Source of the DNA: Daphnia carinata
Taxonomy: Eukaryota > Arthropoda > Branchiopoda > Diplostraca > Daphniidae
Direction: 5' to 3'
NCBI RefSeq assembly: GCF_022539665.2
Contig: NC_081333.1
Location: 12,522,971 to 12,586,970, forward strand
Length of the DNA: 64,000 bases
The notes below the pieces were generated by a model. The model had not been told where the DNA came from, ran no database searches, and saw only the letters and a list, made by a program, of their open reading frames with translations. This document shows, one piece after another, positions 51,678-61,291 of this stretch. How positions within the stretch are numbered: position 1 is the stretch's first letter; every line of letters begins with the position of its first letter. Made by a program: the position numbers and the translations under genes.

Positions 51678-52652
51678 ATGACATCCTCTCCGAGAATCAA
51701 AGTTGAATTGTACTACGACGTTGTGTCTCCATATACTTGGTTTGGTTTTGAGGTAATATTTATGTCTATTTCATACATACTTGGAATTAAGTTTGCCTTG
51801 TTTTTTTCTTCCAGGTTCTGTGTCGTTATAGGCACCATTGGAATATGGATCTTGTTCTAAGACCATTTTTCCTTGGAGGGGTTATGAAGGCATCTGGAAA
51901 TAAGCCCCCAATGACTGTAGCATCAAAAGGTATGTACATGCAGAAGGATATTCAAAGAAGTGCGGAATACTTTAAGGTTGATCTAAAACTTATAGAGGTA
52001 ATTCAACCATTGGCTTTCTAACTGAAATTTTAAAGTTTAATTAAATTTTCCAGGATCCATACAATGTGCTTGTTCAAAAAGGATCGCTGAGAGCCATGAG
52101 GTTTCTAACTGCTATAAATCTTCATTGCCCTCAGTATCTAGAAAGTGTTTCTCGTGAGCTGTGGCGTAGAATTTGGTCTAAAGTAAGTACAAGAAGCAAA
52201 AATACAAATGAACAATCTATTGAAAATATAAGCAAGACAAATAATCATTAGTTGAAATTAGGGAGAAGATATTGTGGCAGATGACAGCCTCATAATGGCG
52301 GCTAAAGAAGCAAAAATGGAAGAAAATGACATTAAGGAATGTTTAAGTAAAATGGACGATTCAGGAACAAAAGATGCCTTAAAAATGGCTACCGAACAGG
52401 CAGTTGACTACGGGGTAACGGCTTACTCAAACTCGAGGAGTACAGGGCATCCTCTGCCTCCAATTTAATATGGTTAAGTAAGATGGTGAACCAATGTTTT
52501 GTTCCTAACAGGCTTTTGGTGCACCAACCATAGTAGTTCATGCAAAAGAAGGCCCAGAAATGTTTTTCGGATCAGATCGCTTCCCACTGGTAGCCCAAAT
52601 GATGAATGAAGACTGGAAGGGACCAGTTCCAGATCAAAAGAGTAAACTATGA
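51678..52652 (+). CDS. GSTK1: Glutathione transferase kappa, copy B, with SKL tail
   Basis: Five exons, 51678-51752, 51815-51997, 52054-52182, 52262-52414 and 52512-52652, give 226 residues, the same length as human GSTK1. Exon lengths 75, 183, 129 and 153 equal those of copy A exactly, and only the last differs (141 against 135). VELYYDVVSPYTWFGFE carries the active-site region, with Tyr-Thr where copy A has Tyr-Ser; VLRPFFLGGVMKASGNKPP and GAFGAPTIVVHAKEGPE follow. The protein ends QKSKL. SKL is the standard peroxisomal targeting signal type 1, so this copy should be peroxisomal. Confidence 0.93.
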
Positions 52653-52922
52653 TGCATGCTTTGTCTCCTATATTTTGGTTGGTGCTGCATCAATATAATT
52701 TCTGGTAAGAAATGGTACCATGTTAGGGGAGGGGATTTGAAGTAACCTTATTCAGAAAAGAAGAAAAATTTTCTCTAGATGTACATTGAAATTTCCAAGG
52801 GTTGGTTATCTTTAGCCACTGTTATTTTTACACAAGGCTTAACGGACGTGTTAAATATACAGCACAAACTTGTTAATGAAAATAAACCGTTTGTTTCACT
52901 AGGCAGAATTATGCTTTAAACT

Positions 52923-53165
52923 CTAGACCTTTAAAAACGCGGGCTGGCGGTTGCCATGGGTAAAGCGTCTGCTTTCCAGTCTGTCATGTTCGGCTTCAAG
53001 GTTGTGGGTTTTCAAGTACCGTTCCCGTTCTTGTACACCAGCTGGCAGAGTCAGTTCTTGTTCGATTTTCACGCTGTAAGTTAATTTTTTGTTTCTCTTC
53101 ACCTTTCTAGTATTATAATTGTCTTCAGGTAAATTCGTTATTTTTTTTAAAATTCTCAGCCCCAT
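52923..53165 (-). CDS. Small uncharacterised basic/acidic helical ORF
   Basis: A single open frame of 80 residues from an ATG at 53165 to a stop at 52923. The second half looks coding in residue make-up: ELTLPAGVQERERYLKTHNL, then EAEHDRLESRRFTHGNRQPA, rich in Glu, Arg and Lys and probably helical. I do not recognise it. It lies head-to-head with PGM2, whose start is 112 bases away, so the two may share a promoter. An alternative is that a splice acceptor (ACTTACAG, upstream of VKIEQ) makes only the last 50 residues coding, with 5' exons I cannot identify. The frame stays open upstream as far as 53354, antisense to the first PGM2 exon. Confidence 0.4.
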   Translation of the reverse strand: MGLRILKKITNLPEDNYNTRKVKRNKKLTYSVKIEQELTLPAGVQERERYLKTHNLEAEHDRLESRRFTHGNRQPAFLKV

Positions 53166-53277
53166 TGGGCAACCATATCGACATAGTTTTCTTACGGTTA
53201 CTCTATCGCTTTTCAACTGTATAAGTAAAACCAAATTTTGCGACTTGAAAGGAAACACTATTCCAGGTTTCGCAAAA

Positions 53278-55851
53278 ATGGACATCAATACAGGTAATCC
53301 AGATTTGGATAGCAAAGTCAGGGATTGGTTGAATTGGGATAAGGTACATGACAAAATTTAAGCATAACAGAACTTCTTGAAATAATGTAGTTTTGTCATT
53401 TTCTTAACAGAATGAGAAAAATGTAGCTGAAATTGAAGGTTTGTTGAAACAAAATGACACAGCAACACTTTTGAAAATTTTTGGGAAACGTTTGGAGTTT
53501 GGAACAGGCAATAGCAAAACAATTTCCTATTGTTATGTTTACATATTTTTTTCACAACAAAGAATTTTAAAACCCTGGCAGCTGGTCTTAGAGGAGTTAT
53601 GGCAGCTGGACCTAGCAGAATGAATGATTTGACAGTAATCCAAGCAACACAAGGAATGGCAAAATATCTTCTAGAATGCTTTGACGATGTAAAAACCCAA
53701 GGCGTGGCGATAGGCTATGATGGAAGGCACAATAGTAGCAGGTAAAATGCGGAGTATCGTTGTTTTAATTGCTGTTTTAAAACGAAACTAATTCGTTATT
53801 TTGGCTGCCTGTTTATAGATTTGCTCGATTGGCTACACGAGCATTTATTTCAATGGGCATTCCTGTCCATCTCTTTTCTGCGCTAGTCCCTACTCCGTAT
53901 ATTCCATTCAGTGTATGCCAGCTAAAAACTAAAGCCGGCATCATGATAACTGCATCCCACAATCCCAAAGAAGACAATGGATACAAAGTCTATTGGGACA
54001 ATGGAGCACAGGTATTTTTTCTTTCTTGTTTTCCGTTAGACAGGTTTCTGAAATAACCGTAAATAAAAACCTTTCTTGTTTTTCTTTTTTCCTCAGCTTA
54101 TTTCTCCTCATGACGGAAACATTCTTAAACGTAGTTTAGACAATTTGGCTCCATGGGGTGAAGCCTGGGACGACTCGGTTAGGGAACATCCTTTGGTTTC
54201 TGACCCACTAGCAAACATAACCCAACTCTATTTCGACATCCTTGCCAAGGAATGCGTACGAAGCGAACTCAACCAAAAAACCGCCCTCAAGGTGAGTTTG
54301 CCACAGACGGCTTTTACGTAATAATATGAGACTAATCCGGTTTGTCTTTTTCCTTATGCAGTTTACCTATACACCTGTTCATGGTGTCGGAGCTCCTTAT
54401 GTGAAAATGGCTTTCGATACTTGCAAATTCCAGGTAGTTGTGAAACAACAAAAAGAAAGTCGGTATTGAATCTTAACTATTTGCAATTACCATCAAGCCA
54501 TACATCCCAGTTGAAGAGCAGATTGAGCCAGACCCTGAATTTTCTACTGTGAAATTCCCTAACCCTGAAGAGGGCAAATCTACTTTAAATCTAGCACTGG
54601 CAACTGCGTCGCTTAACAATTCCACGGTGATTTTGGCCAACGATCCCGATGCGGATCGCCTAGCGTGTGCTGAATTGCAACCAAAGTAAGCTGACAAGAT
54701 GGACAGCAGCAAATCCCCTTTGATCCTCTTAACTGAACATGCACTTAATTGCAGCGGAGAGTGGAAAGTCTTTACGGGCAATGAGTTGGGAGCGATACTC
54801 GGTTGGTGGATGTGGACCCGAGCAGTGCAAAAGGGACAAGATCCTAAGACAGCAGCCATGATCGCGTCAACTGTTTCATCCAAGATCCTTCAGACGATGG
54901 CCGAACAAGAGGGTTTCTTGTTTGAGGAAACGCTTACCGGTTTCAAGTGGATGGCCAACCGCGGACTACAGTTACAAAAAGAAGGATACAAAATCTTGTT
55001 TGCCTTTGAGGGTTCGTTAGATAAATTGGCCACATGCTGGGCAGCATTATCTATTTTTTTTTTTTTTTTTTTGCATCCACAGAGGCTATTGGTTTTATGT
55101 GTGGCATTCACGTCCCGGATAAAGACGGCGTTTCGGCCGCCGCTCATTTGGCCGAATTGGCCGTCTATTTGGAGAACAAGGGTACTACGCTCAGCGGACA
55201 GCTAGAGGAAATCTACATCAAGTAATTACAATTTGTTTGGCTGAATGAGGATAAATTGTTTTTGCTAACCGTCGAATTCATCTTAGATATGGCCAACATG
55301 TTACGCTGAACTCGTATTATTTGTGCTACGATCCTATTATAATTAGCCGCATCTTTGAACGTCTTCGCAATTTTGAAATGGAACCTAAAACGGTATTTTT
55401 TAAAATTATTTTGAGCAATTATTGTGTGCTGACTTTCTTATCCGTTGTCCTCGCGTAGTATCCGAAGTCCTTGATGAATGGCAAGTATGTCATTAAAGGT
55501 GTCCGTGATCTAACAAATGGCTTTGATTCGCGACAGCCGGATGGCAAGGCTCTGCTTCCAACTTCAAGCTCTTCGCAAATGATCACGTTCTACTTTGAAA
55601 ACGGATTAGATGCGACCATACGAACAAGTGGCACCGAGCCTAAAATCAAATACTACACTGAACTCCGCGCTCCGCCAACTCAAACGTAATATTATCGAAT
55701 GTCCACAATGCAACACATAGTTGGTTAATATTATATTTCATTTGTTAGTGACCGTCAACAAGTTCAAGCGACTCTAGAAGAGATGGTTCAAGCTCTAGTG
55801 GAAGAATTTCTTCAACCGACGTTGAATCACCTCACTCCCCGCCCTGAATGA
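53278..55851 (+). CDS. PGM2: Phosphoglucomutase-2 / phosphopentomutase
   Basis: Twelve exons: 53278-53343, 53411-53507, 53582-53741, 53819-54011, 54097-54291, 54362-54433, 54498-54685, 54755-55011, 55083-55221, 55287-55392, 55459-55685 and 55749-55851. They give about 600 residues (human 612). The enzyme interconverts ribose-1- and ribose-5-phosphate (and, less well, glucose phosphates) in the cytosol, feeding nucleoside salvage. The phosphoserine loop is [20 protein letters not shown]; the metal loop is DPDADRLA; the sugar-binding loop is FAFEEAIGFM; the phosphate-binding loop is [24 protein letters not shown] near the start is also typical. Exon 2 must end in a GC donor (GC at 53508-53509); all other donors are GT. 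Confidence 0.94.
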
Positions 55852-58800
55852 AAAACCGGAAACCGCGCGGATGGACACATTCGGTTGGAACACATTCCAT
55901 CGGAGGTGTAATGAAACGTAGTCAACTTACGTGTGTAGATCTGTAATGCTACTCATTTTGATGGAATCTGCTTTTCAAAGAGGTAGGCCCAACCTCTTTT
56001 TTTTTTCTTGCCTAATTGTTTGGTGTGATAAGTAGCTTTCAAAGTCTCTTGTTGTTAAGCTGTAGAAAGGTTATTATTATTGTCTGTGTTATTTCGGGGA
56101 AATGTAGCGAGAGCTTATTCACACATCTGTGAATGAAGATTACCACTTATGTTTTTGGAACCGTTTGTTCGCTGACACTAAACATGCCCCACTCACTTGG
56201 TGAAAGAGTGTTTACCAGCCTTTTTACTTTGTGTCTATAGAAACAGCCAACGGGCTCTTTCATATCGATTAGATAGGCGAAAATGCTTGCGAAAAAAAAA
56301 ATCCGATGGATTTAGATAGACGGATCCATCAACGTGATGGTAGTACCAGCAAAGACGGGCCCTCACGTGCGTTCCAACTTGTAAACGAATTTTTAGCGTC
56401 GGTCTACTGCGGTACAAAAATGTCGAAGCTTTTAAAATAATTTTTGTTTCCTTGTTGAGTCGTTGCAAAGTTCATTTATCGCTGTGGTGATATATCAGTC
56501 CGTTAACGCTTTAATAGTTTAGATAGGGTGTGTTTACGACAAAGAGCTCGTTGCTTTCTTTCCTATTTATACCCGATCGTTGTTGGTTTTGCGTTAGAAA
56601 CGTAGTAATCGATGGTCTTCTCCTTATATACTATGGCTCTTAATTTATGTTTCTCGCATGCGGATGCGTTTCATGGAGTTCTAAATAACTCACGTCAGAC
56701 ACAGATGTCACAACCGAACTTTCCATATTATTTATTTCTGTTTGACATTAAAGGTGGGAAGAAAGAGAAGGGGTTCTCTCAATAGCAGCAGTTGTTGTTA
56801 AGCTGCTGCGTGCAAACACGTGTGCTAACCGCTACAAGTCGGGGAATAAGTGAAGGGATGGCAGTTATTGATTGATGGGCCAAAAGTTTAAGCGTTTGCT
56901 TGTTGTCGGGGACTCGTAATAAGCAGCTGCTTGGAGGGTAACCTCGGCGTCGTTTTGCGACGAGAGCAATCTATTCGAATGAATTGGTCTGCTCTGGTTT
57001 CCGGTTGCGTCTATTGTTGTCCGACTCTCTCTCTCCACATCCGCCCCCCCCAAAAAAAAGACTGGGCAAGAAAATGAATGATGTCATTGTGTGTTGTTGA
57101 ATATTACGTATTGATTCAACTTTTTATTTCGTTCTGTACGACGGAGTTTTGGGGTTTCGTTTTATTGGCCAGCCAGCGAGTTTCCCGCGTGACAAATAAT
57201 TACGTTAGCCTAGCCGCCATTGAGACGAGAGCAAACACCTCATCAAAAATGCAAACATGCGCAGCCGTGCGATAACGGGGGGAGGACCGCAAGATGCCGG
57301 GGTTTGTACGTGAAAGTGACACACAAAAGGAATAAACTATCTGTTTCCAACTCTATATCCCCCAGTTGACTCGAAACGATTCCATTTGGTGAATAAGTTG
57401 TCAGTTGCGTCGTGGTCCAGCAAACAAGCTGCATCGACTTTTTTTTTTATTTTTTTTTTTTTTATTTTAGTCGTTTTTACAAAGAGTTTAAGCTGCAAAG
57501 TATGGACCCGAAGTAGAGGCCCCTCCCAAAAAAAAAACTATCTGTCTAACGGCCAACAAGTTTTGGCCTTGCGTAATCTTTTAGTGGCCAGTTTTGGTTT
57601 GTGCTGACCAACTCCCGTTCCTTTTTTTTTATACTAAATGTACAACACTGTCTGTCACATATCCCGTATGCGTCCGTTTCTCTGTAAACTGTCCAGCGGG
57701 ACTCGAAGGGAAAGGCAGTGCACTCAGCTGATTTGACGGGACGGAACCGTTCCGTTCATAAAAGAGTGCACTCTCTTGCCCTGTTTTGTTGTGATCTCGA
57801 GACGCGTGAGACGACGGGAGGGAAAAAAAAAATCCTAGAGTGACGGATATACTCTCTGGCGGCTATCCCACGATGCACAGAATAGTGCAAGAGGGAGTAC
57901 TGGCTAATTCAGTCTTTTCATGCATAATGGAAAGGCAGCACGCTCCTTGGTTGAACGAAATCACGCATCCTACCATTTTCCTACCACTCATTTTTTTAAG
58001 TATAGATTGAATGGATCGAAATCTATATAGGGAATAGTCCTAAAAAGAAATTTGCATGTTCATGCAAACAAATGCGAGTATATGCGTAAACGATATCTAG
58101 CATCCGCGGGAAAAAAATGCGGCTTCATGTTACAGTACGTTAAAGCCTAGATTATAGCAAAATGTTTTCTCAGAACCGCACATTAGAATCGAACGTAAAT
58201 CTGGTGATGCGAATGGCACGTGTGTAGGCTTATTGTAAGTTCACCTATGAACGATGAAACGCCCACGTAACTCTACCTTTTTCGTTGCATTTTTACGCGC
58301 AGCGTCAAATTAAAAATCAAACAGCAGATGGAAGGGTAATGTATGTGTATTTTTTTTTCTGTTGTCACTAGATTATAGAAATTGATGAAAACGATTAGCG
58401 ATTACATTGACCGATAAGAGGATTATATAAAAGGAGAGAGATATTTTTAATAGCATAAAATGCGTCGGAGAAAATGTTTGGGGGGGAAACGGGTGGATTT
58501 TCTCGGACGTGAATGATATTGTGCTGTACGCGTGCGCAGACACACACAAACACAAAAATGGAGAAAGAATATTTTTTTGTATTTATTTTTATTTTTTAAA
58601 CAAACAAAGCGTTGGCTGCGATGAAAAAGAGGCTGTGTGTGCGCTGCCACCCATTTGAGAGGCTGATGGCAAACTAACGAACAATGGGGGGAGAGATGAT
58701 CCTGCGAGCAAAACAGAATGACAGGAAATGCATGGCCGGCGCTGATAGTAAAACAGTGTCGTCAACTAATGGCGTAACGGAAACGTAAGTGTGTAGAAAT

Positions 58801-59066
58801 CATCGTGGTCTGTGTGGGAGTTTTCTCTTGGAACATAAAAAAAAAAATGATCACTTTCACTGATGGCTGCTGGTTGACATAATTATTTCCTTTTTTCGCT
58901 GGATATGAAAGATCTGCGTACTGATCTCTCCATGTTTTTGCTCTAACTACTTAGTTCTCCTCTTTTTCGTTTGAAATCCCAGGCTAGCAAGTTTGTTGAG
59001 TAGGCGACCTTTTGTAATTTTATTCTTCCTTTTTTTTTTTAGTTTTTCAATTTTCTTATCGTTTTT
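55852..59066. other. Gene-free region between PGM2 and Miple
   Basis: About 3.2 kb. The first part is probably the PGM2 3' untranslated region, and the part near 59000 the Miple 3' end. No coding exon is supported. Low-complexity tracts include T-rich runs at 57439-57470, A runs near 57530 and 57822, and CA-type repeats near 58540. Confidence 0.5.
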
Positions 59067-61291
59067 CTAGTTCCTGTTACGGCGACCGGCTCCGCCTGCA
59101 CCGCCTGTTCATTTCGTGAAATGAAATAAGAGCTTATTAATGGTTATTTTTTGTTAGAAAACATTTTGTCGTTAGTATACGCGGTTATTGCAGAAAGGCT
59201 TGAACAGATAAACAAATGAAAATGCGCAACTCGAAGCGCTCGGTGGTATGGAGGTTATCATCTTCCCGCACGAGATTGATTTCAAAATTTTTTTTTCACG
59301 CACGCATGGGAGGGGCGTTATTGATGAAACGTCGACTGACAACAACAAAAACTTTGATTTAAAACCGCCAAACGCGTCGCTGCCAAATATAATGACCGCC
59401 CGCATTGAAAAAAGGCTTTTGCTCGCCGTTCATCCTGGTGGGAATCCTTCAAGTTGTGAGTGAATTAATCGTTACCACCGAGCTTTTATTATTCGCACAA
59501 AAAAAAAAAAATGTGTAACTCCCGGCAATATTTTCTTGCTGCGCAGCGTGAAATGAAGGAAACTCGTCGCACGACTCTCCCGACTGCTGTTGATGTAGTG
59601 GATTGGGCGGTATCCATAGCAACGCTATTAGCCGAAACGATGGCGCATTATTATCTTGGGTTTTACTAGTACGAATTATTTGAAATATTGTGCTCAACAA
59701 CCTCGTTGCCTGACGACGGCGATATTAAACCCAATTTCCTTTTCGCGCAATTTCGTACGCGATATAAGAGAAAAAAAAAGTTGTGGAGATTAAAGTCGTA
59801 AATGCATCTGCTGAACAGCGGGGGAAGCAAAATGCCGTGGTGTAGCCGAGTTCAAATTTAACTGAATTGGAGCCAAGCTGTGCTGGAAAAAGAATGAAAT
59901 AAAAGAAGAAAACCGTACGAACCGACGATGGCAACTAAAGGCGATGGATGGAGCGAAACGAGGTTAGCAGTGTGATTAAAATGATGAAGACGGGTAATCT
60001 ATATATCGTCAGCTATCATCAGCATAGCTGTAATATCGATCGCCTATTGTATGCGTGCGTGAGCGCTAGTACGTGCGCCTTCAAGTGCTGAGCTTTGAAC
60101 TCTTGGACGGCCAAGGATTGGATGCATTCGCTAATTGAATGAGACTCTATTGAAGAAGCCATCATCCCACCCCCATATAGGCATAACGAGGTTCGACCTG
60201 AATTCGCTGTCAACTACTCCCCACCAGCAATCCGGGATTTTAACAAGGTGATTCGACTCTTTTCTGTTTGTGTTTTCGACGAGTTCTATTCGTCTTTTTC
60301 TTTGCCTCTGTCAAACACACATTAGATAATCACGCATATTTTTCTTTCTCAACAGATTCCTCTTTCTATTTATACGTCTCTCCCCTATTCTCTTTTTACG
60401 TTTCTTTCAGCTCGGTCGTTGTGGAATCCATTTTGGTTGGGGCGCAAGATTGCTCGCAGACAGACGTATTTACACGAAGAGCGGGATTCAATCTTGGCAC
60501 CATTCAAAAGAAAGAAAAAAAGCCGACGAAGAACTAGGATTAAATATACAAAGAATGCCAACAAGCCGCTGAATGTGCACACGCCTCGGAATTCTTTCCT
60601 TTTTTTAAACACGTCGGAATGGAAAGAAAGTAAGCCCCAATTAATAAATATCTAAGCACGTAAGTCACGTTCATTAACGAATGAAGCGTGAAAAAGAGAC
60701 TGACCTTTTTTGCATTTCTTGGTGATAGTCTTGGACGGTTCGCAGCTGCTGTCGCCTTTCTTCAGCGTCAGACTGCGGGTGCGTTGATTGGTGGCCGTGT
60801 CACATTCGGTCCAGGCTCCCTTGGTGTAGCGGCAAGCTATTCAATAAGAAAGAAATGAACAAAAAGAACGATCGATTTAATCAGGTAATCGATCTGCAAT
60901 AAGACGTCGGTTCTGTGCACAATGTGCTGTGTACACACAAGTCCCCCCTCGAAAAAAAAAGAAGGAATTATCGAGCCTGAAAAAAGAAAAAGGTGGGACG
61001 AGTGCTGATATTACCTTTACCCTCTCCCCGGCGGCGTCTTTCTCCTTGCTCTGCGTTCCCTCTGGCAGCTCCCCTGTTGCGGCCTCTTCCTGCTCCTTCC
61101 GGCTGGGTAGCCGATCGAACGACGCGGAGATTGACTTGGTCATCTTCGTCCTCTTCGGTGCTGCTGTTGTCCTCGGTCGTCGAAGCTTCGTCCTGATCAT
61201 CGGCAAAGAGCTCGTTATCTTCTTCCAGATCCTGGGAAGCGGCCAGGACGACAGCACCGACGACCAACAGTAAGAACAGCGTCCACTTCAT
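59067..61291 (-). CDS. miple: Midkine/pleiotrophin family factor (Miple type)
   Basis: Three minus-strand exons, 61291-61015, 60836-60705 and 59104-59067, join in phase to about 148 residues. A signal peptide is clear (MKWTLFLLLVVGAVVLAASQ, cleaved near residue 19). An acidic stretch (about 20-55) and a basic Arg/Gly stretch (about 65-92) follow. Next is one pleiotrophin/midkine domain with four cysteines: ACRYTKGAWTECDTATNQRT and LTLKKGDSSCEPSKTITKKC. The tail is Lys then Gly/Arg-rich, ending RRNRN. These are secreted heparin-binding growth factors; in Drosophila, Miple proteins bind the ALK receptor. Only one such domain is present, against two in vertebrates. The last exon is just 12 codons and a 1.6 kb intron precedes it, so that exon is less certain. 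Confidence 0.8.

Noticed and set aside
60877-61273. A 114-codon plus frame and a 126-codon minus frame
   Set aside because: They are shadows of Miple exon 1 in other frames.
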